Assembly (NCBI GenBank): GCA_002415335.1
Contig: DHXL01000207.1
Span: 1 to 6,030 of the forward strand
DNA: 6,030 nt
Source: Oxalobacteraceae bacterium UBA5157
GTDB lineage: Bacteria; Pseudomonadota; Gammaproteobacteria; Burkholderiales; Burkholderiaceae_D
Reading direction: 5' to 3'
Shown here: piece by piece, positions 1 through 5,180 of the stretch
Layout of the letters: each line of letters begins with the position of its first letter
Numbering within the stretch: the stretch's first letter is position 1
Notes under the pieces: model-generated
Told to the model about the DNA's origin: nothing
What the model saw: only the letters and a program-made list of their open reading frames with translations
Databases searched by the model: none
Made by a program: the position numbers and the translations under genes

Positions 1-315
1 GATGTTGTGAGCGGTACGGGCGGGCGTGCATTCGCGCAGGAAACTCAGGCCCCATTTCCATTGCAGCCATTCCGGCCGCAATCGGAACAGCAAAGGCGCA
101 TCTTCCTGACCCAGCCACTTCAAGACTTTCATCGGGGCGGCCGGATTAGCCCACGGTTCCGCGTGCGAGACCGATATCTGGCAGCCGTTGGCAAAGCTGG
201 TCTCTTGCGCGGCGCCGGGCTGACGGTCGATGACGGTGACGTCATGTCCGGATTTATTCAAGAACCAGGCCGATGCCGTGCCAATAATCCCTGAACCCAA
301 TACGATCACTTTCAT
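1..315 (-). CDS. dadA: D-amino acid dehydrogenase, N-terminal part (runs off left edge)
   Basis: DadA is a membrane-associated, FAD-dependent flavoprotein that oxidises D-amino acids (typically D-alanine) to 2-oxo acids and ammonia, passing electrons to the respiratory chain. Only the first 105 residues are present; the rest lies left of position 1. The protein begins MKVIVLGSGIIGTASAWFLN, a Rossmann beta-alpha-beta with the GxGxxG FAD motif at residues 7-12, and strand 2 ends in the acidic Asp30 (VTVIDR) expected to bind the FAD ribose. The following ETSFANGCQIS stretch (about 38-48) and the SHAEPWANP and MKVLKWL segments match the conserved N-terminus of DadA rather than glycine oxidase or other DAO-family members. 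The start is the ATG at 315, with GGAG 9 nt upstream. The gene follows the unit to its right in the same direction but is separated from it by 140 bp, so it probably has its own promoter. No dadX racemase is visible. Family assignment is secure; substrate range is inferred. Confidence 0.93.
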   Translation of the reverse strand, partial: MKVIVLGSGIIGTASAWFLNKSGHDVTVIDRQPGAAQETSFANGCQISVSHAEPWANPAAPMKVLKWLGQEDAPLLFRLRPEWLQWKWGLSFLRECTPARTAHNI

Positions 316-324
316 AACAACAAT

Positions 325-328
325 CTCC
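325..328 (-). promoter_or_regulatory. Ribosome binding site of dadA
   Basis: Read on the minus strand, GGAG lies 9 nt before the ATG at 315. It supports that start, which also begins exactly at the expected first strand of the FAD-binding fold. Confidence 0.7.
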
Positions 329-344
329 ATTATTCGATACCGGG

Positions 345-350
345 ATTGTA
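345..350 (-). promoter_or_regulatory. Possible -10 element of dadA
   Basis: TACAAT on the minus strand matches the sigma70 -10 consensus at five of six positions and would give a leader of about 25 nt before dadA. No acceptable -35 hexamer lies 16-18 bp upstream. The nearest TTG-type hexamer (TTGATT) is 26 bp away, so either an activator is needed or the call is wrong. Confidence 0.3.
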
Positions 351-413
351 AAAAGTTCTTGGTTGTTTGGGTAGACAATCAACCCATGGAAATTTTTATT
401 TATGATCAGAACT

Positions 414-438
414 TCTCCATTTTCGTTTCAAATGGAGA
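414..438 (-). terminator. Perfect 9-bp hairpin after the small unknown gene; terminator-like position but no U-tract
   Basis: TCTCCATTT (414-422) and AAATGGAGA (430-438) are exact reverse complements separated by a 7-nt loop. The structure begins 17 nt after the TAA stop (456-458) of the minus-strand gene to its right, where a transcription end would be expected. However, the minus-strand sequence after the stem (AGTTCTGATCATAAAT) has no run of T, so it is not a standard intrinsic terminator. It could instead be a 3'-end stabilising hairpin, a Rho-dependent end, or a palindromic operator upstream of dadA. The rest of the 316-455 gap holds the dadA signals and a weak 5-bp inverted repeat (TGGGT/ACCCA at 368-386). 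Confidence 0.4.
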
Positions 439-455
439 CAAATCGAATGAAATAC

Positions 456-848
456 TTATTCTTTTAAAGATCGGATTCGCTCGACTTCTTCCGCGACGGC
501 TTCTGAAATCACCTGTTCCAGATTTCGCTGCAAGTTTCGTTTGATCTCATTCGCCAAGCCTTCCACGGCGGTCTGCAGCACGTCGGCCAGGCCGTCCCTG
601 ACTCTGCCCTCGATCTCGGAGTCGAGGCGCGCCATCAACTGCTGCAGAATGTGGCCGCTGATCTTGCGCTCCATGCGATTCCACTCGTCTTCGATCCAGC
701 CCTGGTCCTCGGGAGGCATGGGCTCGGGTTCGGTGATCGCCGCAGCGGGCGTGGCGAGATCGCGATCTTGCGGTGCGGCGTGCTGCGGCACCGCGATGAC
801 TTCGGTCAGGATGGGAATCCCGGCGTCGAGAGTGGACGGGTTCATCAT
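456..848 (-). CDS. Small acidic helical protein of unknown function, DUF2486-like, coupled to holC
   Basis: A 130-residue protein with no catalytic motif that I recognise. It has three visible parts. A short N-terminal motif, GIPILTEVI (residues 10-18), is the best family marker. A Pro/Ala/Glu-rich, probably disordered linker follows (about 19-50). A long, charged, amphipathic helical region covers about 51-128, starting DQGWIEDEWNRME and continuing with regular hydrophobic spacing through ISGHILQQL, IEGRVRDGL and LEQVISEAVAEEVERIRS, suggesting a coiled coil or a helical docking surface. There is no signal peptide or membrane segment. The N-terminal motif, size and position after holC fit what I recall of DUF2486, a Burkholderiales family without known function; this was not checked by search. 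The first ATG (848) overlaps the holC stop as ATGA and lacks a clear Shine-Dalgarno sequence, so it is probably translated by coupling to holC. A second ATG at 845 is an alternative start. Confidence 0.8.
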   Translation of the reverse strand: MMNPSTLDAGIPILTEVIAVPQHAAPQDRDLATPAAAITEPEPMPPEDQGWIEDEWNRMERKISGHILQQLMARLDSEIEGRVRDGLADVLQTAVEGLANEIKRNLQRNLEQVISEAVAEEVERIRSLKE

Positions 849-1270
849 GCCTGGTTGGCGACGAAGTGGGTCATCGGGTAGCCGCGCTGCTGATAGAAAC
901 GGTAGCGTTCCCGTCCGGCCGACTTATCGCCATCGTCAGCCGAGATGATTTCAAACATGCGTTCGAAACGGGCGAAGTGATGCGGCGTTCGATCGGACAG
1001 GTTGATCAGAATCTCGTGATGCGGCACTGCGACACTATCGTCGTCGACCAGGATCACTGCAGTACTTGCGGCATCCGCAGAGCTGGCGATCGCATGCGGC
1101 AGAAAATCCAGCTCGGAAAACGTCCATAGCGCTTCATCCAGCGTGGCCATTTGCCGTTGATCGCAAGCCAGCAATACGAGGCGGCAACCCGCCGCGCGCG
1201 CCTTGCGCACCAGGCGGCACGCGTAGGCGATCTTGTCCGCGACGTTGCTGTGGAAATCGATGCGTGTCAT
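845..1270 (-). CDS. holC: DNA polymerase III subunit chi
   Basis: Chi is an accessory subunit of the replicative clamp-loader complex. In E. coli it pairs with psi and binds the C-terminal tail of single-stranded DNA binding protein, linking the polymerase to SSB-coated lagging strand. The 141-residue product is close to the usual length (E. coli 147). Family marks in order are: helix with AYACRLVRKARAAGCRLVLL (residues 15-34), the LDEALWTF segment (44-51), FLPH (56-59), HEILINLS (85-92), RFERMFEII (101-109), and the C-terminal RERYRFYQQRGYPMTHF (120-136), which resembles the ARERYKAYR end of E. coli chi. The start ATG at 1270 is preceded by AAGGTG, which overlaps the stop codon of the gene before it, 15 bp away. 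Its end overlaps the next gene by 4 bp (ATGA). In many proteobacteria holC follows pepA; here a DUF4124-glutaredoxin gene precedes it. No psi gene is in the window. Confidence 0.92.
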   Translation of the reverse strand: MTRIDFHSNVADKIAYACRLVRKARAAGCRLVLLACDQRQMATLDEALWTFSELDFLPHAIASSADAASTAVILVDDDSVAVPHHEILINLSDRTPHHFARFERMFEIISADDGDKSAGRERYRFYQQRGYPMTHFVANQA

Positions 1271-1281
1271 GTCCGACGCCG

Positions 1282-1287
1282 CACCTT
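1282..1287 (-). promoter_or_regulatory. Ribosome binding site of holC overlapping the upstream stop codon
   Basis: On the minus strand the TAA stop of the upstream gene runs straight into AAGGTG, 11 nt before the holC ATG at 1270. A ribosome ending the first gene sits on the holC initiation site, so coupled translation is likely. Confidence 0.5.
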
Positions 1288-1909
1288 AGAACCTGAATCC
1301 TGGCGGTGCATTGCCGATGGCGGGCGGTACATCCCCGCTCGCTGCAGCAGCGCTCGATTCATTATGCTGACCGCGCTTGGCGACAGGCGCCGGCTTCGGG
1401 GCAGCCGCCTCGGCTGCCGGACCGTGGTAAGTCTTCGGCAGCTTGCTGGTCTCCGGGTAGGCTGCCGCAGTCAGCGCCGCGCCCCACGACTCCGCCTGGA
1501 AGCCGGTCTGCTTGGCGCGGCCGACGGTCAGGAACGGCAATTGCGACGTTCCGCCGGCCTGTTTCAATTGGGCGATGTCTTCATTGCCGGTGACCGTTTT
1601 TTCCTTGAAAGGAATGCCGCGCTGGTTCAGCATTCGCCGTCCTTCGTCGCATGCCGGGCAATTCGCGGTGGTGAACAGCGTGACCGGATTGCCCTTGACT
1701 GCCTGCGATAATTCATACGGCAGGTCGCCATCGTCGGATCCGCCGCCGCTCATCGATTTTTGTTCGACACCGGACGCGCTTGGTGGAGGTGGGGTGTCGG
1801 TGTAATTCACCTTGCCGTCGGGGCCGACCCATTTGTACAACTGGGCATGCGCGACTGCGGAACATAGCAACAGCGCCAACAATAGTGGCAGTGACAGATT
1901 GCGCTTCAT
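1286..1909 (-). CDS. Exported DUF4124-glutaredoxin-like protein with a CPAC motif
   Basis: A 207-residue envelope protein in three parts. Residues 1-22 form a Sec signal peptide (MKRN, then a Leu-rich core, cleavage after AHA). The Leu-Leu-Leu-Cys around Cys16 is a poor lipobox, so cleavage by signal peptidase I is expected. The mature end, QLYKWVGPDGKVNYTDTPPP (about 23-42), is a typical DUF4124 segment, common at the N-terminus of small exported proteins in beta- and gamma-proteobacteria. Residues about 75-151 are glutaredoxin-like: VTLFTTANCPACDEG with Cys84-Pro-Ala-Cys87, and a cis-proline site at SQLPFLTVG (Pro125). The tail is Ala/Pro-rich and ends in PPGFRF. It may be a periplasmic thiol-disulfide protein, but its partner is unknown. 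The ATG at 1909 is preferred because AAGGA lies 6 nt before it and the signal peptide begins there; an in-frame GTG at 1927 would add six residues. It lies 24 bp after prlC and 15 bp before holC. Confidence 0.85.
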   Translation of the reverse strand: MKRNLSLPLLLALLLCSAVAHAQLYKWVGPDGKVNYTDTPPPPSASGVEQKSMSGGGSDDGDLPYELSQAVKGNPVTLFTTANCPACDEGRRMLNQRGIPFKEKTVTGNEDIAQLKQAGGTSQLPFLTVGRAKQTGFQAESWGAALTAAAYPETSKLPKTYHGPAAEAAAPKPAPVAKRGQHNESSAAAASGDVPPAIGNAPPGFRF

Positions 1910-1915
1910 TTCAAT

Positions 1916-1920
1916 TCCTT
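1916..1920 (-). promoter_or_regulatory. Ribosome binding site deciding the start of the DUF4124-glutaredoxin gene
   Basis: AAGGA on the minus strand stands 6 nt before the ATG at 1909. It favours this ATG over the in-frame GTG at 1927, which would place the Shine-Dalgarno sequence inside the coding region. Confidence 0.65.
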
Positions 1921-1933
1921 GTTTCACTGTTCG

Positions 1934-4021
1934 TCAGGCGGTCATGCCGCTGTGTCGCAATAATGCGTCGATGGTCGGCTCGCGCCCGCGGAACGCCTTG
2001 AACGATTCGATCGCGGGTCGCGAACCGCCCATTGCCAGGATCTCTTGCTGGAACTTGCGCCCGGTTTCGGCTGACAAGGTGTTACCGCCGGCCGCGCCGG
2101 CTTCTTCGAATGCGCTATAGGCATCCGCCGACAATACTTCCGCCCATTTATAACTATAGTAACCCGCCGCATAGCCACCGGCAAAGACGTGGCTGAACGA
2201 GTGCTGGAAGCGGTTGAACGGCGGTGGAACGATGACCGCGACCTGCTGCCGCACTTCGTTCACGACGTCCTGCACTGTCTTGCTGTCGTAGGGATCGTAG
2301 TCGAAGTGCAGATGCATGTCGAACAGCGAAAACTCGACTTGGCGCAGGGTTTGCAGACCAGATTGGAAATTCTTGGCGGCAGTCATCTTGTCGAACAACG
2401 CACGTGGCAGCGGCGCGCCGGTGTCGACGTGCGCCGTCATGTGCTGCAGCACGTCCCACTCCCAGCAAAAATTTTCCATGAATTGCGACGGCAATTCGAC
2501 CGCGTCCCATTCCACGCCGGAGATGCCGGACACGCCGAGCTCGTCGACCTGGGTCAGCATGTGATGCAAGCCGTGGCCGAATTCATGGAAGAGCGTAATG
2601 ACTTCATCGTGCGTAAACAGCGCCGGCTTGGGCTTGCCGTCGACCACAGCCGGTTCGGTGAAATTGCAGGTCAGGTAGGCGACCGGCGTTTGCACGCCGT
2701 GCGCAGTCGCGCGGCGGCCGCGTGCATCGTCCATCCAGGCGCCCCCGCGTTTGCCGCTGCGCGCGTACAGATCGAGATAGAACTGGCCGATCAATTTGCC
2801 ATTCGTTTCGATGCGGAAGAATTTCACGTCCGGGTGCCAGGTCGGCGCCGTATCGGGCTTGATGTCGACCGAGAAAAGGGTTTGCACCAGACGGAACAAG
2901 CCGTCGATTACTTTCGGTTCGGGGAAGTACTGCTTCACCTCTTGTTCGGAGAACGCATAGCGCTGTTCACGCAGTTTCTCCGATGCGTACGTCATGTCCC
3001 AGGCTTCGAGCGGTTCGATGCCGAGTTCGGTTTTGGCAAAGGCGCGCAATTCGGCCAAGTCGGTTTCGGCAAACGGGCGCGCACGCCGCGCCAGGTCTTG
3101 CAGGAATCCGATGACCTGTTCCGGCGTTTGTGCCATCTTCGGCACCAGCGACACTTCGGCATAACTCTTGTAGCCCAACAGCTTGGCCTCTTCGTCGCGC
3201 AGCTTCAACAGGTTGACGATGTTTTGCGTATTGTCCCATTCGGCCGGCTTGCTGAATGCCGTCGCCAGTTCCGACGCCTTGGTCGCATTGGCGCGGTAAA
3301 TCGTCTCGCGCAACGCGCGCCGGTCGGCGAATTGCAGGATCGGGAAATACGATGGGAAATGCAGCGTGAACTTGTAACCCGCCTTGCCATCTTTTTCCGC
3401 TGCGGCACGCGCCGCCTGCTTCACATCCTGCGGCAAACCCGCGAGCTCGGTTTCGTCGTCGACGAACAGCGCGAAATCGTTGGTCGCATCCAGCACATTC
3501 TCGGAGAAACGCGTGGAGAGCGCGGCGTGCTGCTCCTGGATTTCGGCGAAGCGCTGTTTCTGGTCGTCCGCCAGTTCAGCGCCGCCGAGGCGGAAATCGC
3601 GCACCGCATTGTCGATGATCTTCTTGCGTGCGGCCGACAGCGTCGAATATTCAGCGCCCGCTTTCAATGCCTTGTACTTGTCGAACAGCGCGAGATTCTG
3701 CGCCAGCGCAGTCCAGAACTCGGTAACCTTGGGCAGGTTTTCATTGTAAGCGGCGCGCAACTCCGGCCTATCCATGACCGCATTCAAGTGACTGACGACG
3801 CCCCACGCGCGGCCCATCTGTTCGGTGGTGTTTTCCAGCGGTTCGACGAAATCGTCCCAGCTTATGTGCTCGCCGGCCGGCAGCGGCGCTTCGAGGCTGG
3901 CGACGACGGCGCGGCTTTGTTCGAGCAGCTTGTCGATGGCCGGGGTCACATGTTCGGGCTTGATCGCATCGAAACGCGGCAGGTCGGAGAAGTCTAGCAA
4001 TGGATTCATTGGGGCATTCAT
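1934..4021 (-). CDS. prlC: Oligopeptidase A, M3 family zinc metallopeptidase
   Basis: PrlC/OpdA is a cytosolic zinc endopeptidase of the thimet-oligopeptidase (M3) family. It cleaves short peptides, including signal-peptide fragments, and contributes to peptide recycling. The 695-residue length is normal for the family. The catalytic site FHEFGHGLHHML holds His479-Glu480-x-x-His483 (two zinc ligands and the general base), with the third ligand expected at Glu509 in WDAVELPSQFMENF. The C-terminal segment HSFSHVFAGGYAAGYYSYKW (607-626) carries the conserved His/Tyr substrate-binding residues. The N-terminal MNPLLDFSDLPRFDAIKPEHV is typical of bacterial OpdA. There is no signal peptide, consistent with a cytosolic enzyme. 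The ATG at 4021 lies only 4 bp after the folD stop, without a clear Shine-Dalgarno sequence, so coupled translation is likely; the ATG at 4009 (Met5) is an equally reasonable start. No truncation or frameshift was seen. Confidence 0.96.
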   Translation of the reverse strand: MNAPMNPLLDFSDLPRFDAIKPEHVTPAIDKLLEQSRAVVASLEAPLPAGEHISWDDFVEPLENTTEQMGRAWGVVSHLNAVMDRPELRAAYNENLPKVTEFWTALAQNLALFDKYKALKAGAEYSTLSAARKKIIDNAVRDFRLGGAELADDQKQRFAEIQEQHAALSTRFSENVLDATNDFALFVDDETELAGLPQDVKQAARAAAEKDGKAGYKFTLHFPSYFPILQFADRRALRETIYRANATKASELATAFSKPAEWDNTQNIVNLLKLRDEEAKLLGYKSYAEVSLVPKMAQTPEQVIGFLQDLARRARPFAETDLAELRAFAKTELGIEPLEAWDMTYASEKLREQRYAFSEQEVKQYFPEPKVIDGLFRLVQTLFSVDIKPDTAPTWHPDVKFFRIETNGKLIGQFYLDLYARSGKRGGAWMDDARGRRATAHGVQTPVAYLTCNFTEPAVVDGKPKPALFTHDEVITLFHEFGHGLHHMLTQVDELGVSGISGVEWDAVELPSQFMENFCWEWDVLQHMTAHVDTGAPLPRALFDKMTAAKNFQSGLQTLRQVEFSLFDMHLHFDYDPYDSKTVQDVVNEVRQQVAVIVPPPFNRFQHSFSHVFAGGYAAGYYSYKWAEVLSADAYSAFEEAGAAGGNTLSAETGRKFQQEILAMGGSRPAIESFKAFRGREPTIDALLRHSGMTA

Positions 4022-4025
4022 TAAA

Positions 4026-4871
4026 TTAATTTCTTTCGGCGGCTTCGATCGTGTTCACCAGCAGCATCGTGATCGTCATCGGTCCGACGCCGCCCGGCAC
4101 GGGCGTAATGTAGCCGGCCACTTCCTTGACGCCGGCGAAGTCGACGTCGCCGCACAGCTTGCCGTCGTCGTCGCGGTTCATGCCGACGTCGATCACGACG
4201 GCACCGGGTTTGACCATGTCGGCGGTCAGCGTGTTCCTGCGGCCGACCGCTGCGACCACAACGTCGGCCTGGCGCGTGTGATAGCCGAGATCCGGCGTCG
4301 CGCTGTGACAGATCGTGACTGTGGCGTTCGCCTGCAAGAGCAGCAGCCCCATCGGCTTGCCGACGGTATTGCTGCGCCCGATCACGACCGCGTGCTTGCC
4401 GCGCAGGTTGTAGCCGGCGCTTTCGATCAATTTCATGCAGCCGTACGGCGTGCATGGCCGGAAGCCCGGTAGACCGGTCAGCAATTCACCGGCGCTCAGC
4501 ACTGAGTAGCCATCGACGTCCTTGTCGGTCGAAATCGCCTGGATCACCTTATGCGGATCGATGTGCTTCGGCAAAGGCATTTGCACCAGGATGCCGTGGA
4601 TGCGCGGGTCGGTGTTCAAGGCGGCAATGCGCTTGAGCAGATCGGCCTCGGACAGCGTGCTTTCGTATTTTTCGAACACCGAATGGAGACCGGCGTCGGC
4701 GCAAGCCTTGACCTTGTTGCGTACGTAGACTTGACTGGCGGGATCCTCGCCGACCAGGATCACGGCCAGTCCCGGTTGCCTGCCTTGCGCGGTGAGGGCC
4801 GCGGCGCGTAGCGCGACGTCGCCCCGCATTTGTTGGGAGAGCAGGGTTCCGTTGATCAGTTGTGCGGTCAT
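4026..4871 (-). CDS. folD: Bifunctional methylenetetrahydrofolate dehydrogenase / methenyltetrahydrofolate cyclohydrolase
   Basis: FolD converts 5,10-methylene-THF to 5,10-methenyl-THF with NADP+ and then hydrolyses it to 10-formyl-THF, feeding purine and formyl-methionine synthesis in the cytosol. The 281-residue product has normal length and intact motifs. These are SQVYVRNK with Tyr49 and catalytic Lys53, the signature VQMPLP (96-101), KDVDG (117-121), RPCTPYG (138-144), the Rossmann nucleotide site VVIGRSNTVGKP (162-173), and PGGVGPMT (259-266). The start is set at the ATG at 4871 (MTAQLINGT), matching the usual FolD N-terminus. The reading frame stays open for 36 more codons upstream, but that stretch is not FolD-like. 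There is no Shine-Dalgarno sequence before the ATG, only a pyrimidine-rich leader. FolD is the first gene of the five-gene minus-strand run and lies 4 bp before prlC. Confidence 0.96.
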   Translation of the reverse strand: MTAQLINGTLLSQQMRGDVALRAAALTAQGRQPGLAVILVGEDPASQVYVRNKVKACADAGLHSVFEKYESTLSEADLLKRIAALNTDPRIHGILVQMPLPKHIDPHKVIQAISTDKDVDGYSVLSAGELLTGLPGFRPCTPYGCMKLIESAGYNLRGKHAVVIGRSNTVGKPMGLLLLQANATVTICHSATPDLGYHTRQADVVVAAVGRRNTLTADMVKPGAVVIDVGMNRDDDGKLCGDVDFAGVKEVAGYITPVPGGVGPMTITMLLVNTIEAAERN

Positions 4872-4908
4872 GGTGGGCGAGTGTGAGGATGCGATTGAGG
4901 AAAGCAGG

Positions 4909-4914
4909 ATTATA
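4909..4914 (-). promoter_or_regulatory. -10 element of the probable folD promoter
   Basis: A perfect TATAAT on the minus strand, 37 bp before the folD ATG, predicts a leader of about 30 nt. No good -35 hexamer stands at 16-18 bp; TTGCAT at 20 bp spacing is the nearest candidate. This would be the promoter for the folD-to-unknown-gene run, but the missing -35 lowers confidence. Confidence 0.5.
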
Positions 4915-5037
4915 AAGCGCGCCGCCCATGCCCGATGCAAACAATCGCCGCCGCCATGGCCATTCGTGGCCGCCAGCATGGCCCGACCGACATGTTGCTC
5001 TCTTATGGTCGGCTGCTGCTTCGCAATAAAATTTCAC

Positions 5038-5043
5038 ATTATA
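5038..5043 (-). promoter_or_regulatory. Second leftward TATAAT, possible distal folD promoter
   Basis: A perfect TATAAT on the minus strand inside the AT-rich patch. The hexamer 17 bp upstream is TTTCAA, a weak -35, and occupies the same bases as the aceE -35 on the other strand. If used, it would give folD a leader of about 160 nt. Chance occurrence in AT-rich DNA is quite possible. Confidence 0.25.
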
Positions 5044-5060
5044 AAAAATGATATCACCAT

Positions 5061-5089
5061 TTGAAAATATCAAAAAGTGCTGTTAAAAT
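5061..5089 (+). promoter_or_regulatory. Sigma70-type promoter of aceE
   Basis: The -35 hexamer TTGAAA (5061-5066) and the -10 hexamer TAAAAT (5084-5089) are separated by an ideal 17-bp spacer. A six-A run at 5043-5048 lies where an UP element would sit. Transcription should begin near 5096, giving an aceE leader of about 85 nt. The -35 is flanked by the inverted pair TGATAT (5049-5054) and ATATCA (5067-5072), a possible operator. Confidence 0.7.
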
Positions 5090-5167
5090 ATTTCGACTGC
5101 TTCATTCATCGGCTGTAAATTGTCATAACAAACACATCGCCACGCCAAAGCGAGGTAAGCCACCAAT

Positions 5168-5172
5168 AGGAG
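5168..5172 (+). promoter_or_regulatory. Ribosome binding site of aceE
   Basis: AGGAG is placed 8 nt before the ATG at 5181, a near-ideal Shine-Dalgarno arrangement that fixes the aceE start. An out-of-frame ATG at 5173 is too close to this site to be used. Confidence 0.85.
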
Positions 5173-5180
5173 ATGCACCC

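Larger units (their letters stand above)
4872..5180. other. Divergent intergenic control region between folD and aceE
   Basis: This 309-bp stretch holds no convincing gene. Its left part (about 4872-5030) is GC-rich and lies upstream of folD, with a perfect TATAAT for the minus strand. Its right part (about 5031-5100) is strikingly AT-rich and contains the aceE promoter on the plus strand plus a second TATAAT pointing left. The last 80 bp form the aceE leader, in which I see no strong hairpin or recognisable riboswitch. A 27-codon frame on the minus strand (4993 to 4910) is too weakly supported to call a gene. Confidence 0.75.

Noticed and set aside
7..294. 95-codon plus-strand frame over the left edge.
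   Set aside because: It is antisense to dadA, which has a clear FAD-binding N-terminus, a ribosome site and strong family similarity.
368..386. TGGGT/ACCCA inverted repeat upstream of dadA.
   Set aside because: A 5-bp stem with a 9-nt loop is expected by chance in a sequence of this size; it is too weak to call as an operator or terminator.
1151..1711. 186-codon plus-strand frame across holC and the DUF4124 gene.
   Set aside because: It spans the boundary of two well-supported minus-strand genes, is Arg-rich and has no recognisable domain.
1910..1927. GTG start at 1927 for the DUF4124-glutaredoxin gene.
   Set aside because: It would place the AAGGA ribosome site inside the coding sequence and put six extra residues, including an acidic one, before the signal peptide. 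The ATG at 1909 is better placed.
2189..3997. 602-codon open frame on the plus strand, antisense to prlC.
   Set aside because: It lies wholly within prlC, whose product has intact catalytic motifs and normal length. The antisense product is rich in Arg, Val, Gln and His without domain features, as expected from the mirror of a GC-biased gene.
4872..4979. In-frame upstream extension of folD by 36 residues to an ATG at 4979.
   Set aside because: The added residues are not FolD-like, there is no ribosome binding site at 4979, and the likely -10 at 4909-4914 lies inside the extension. MTAQLINGT at 4871 matches the family start.
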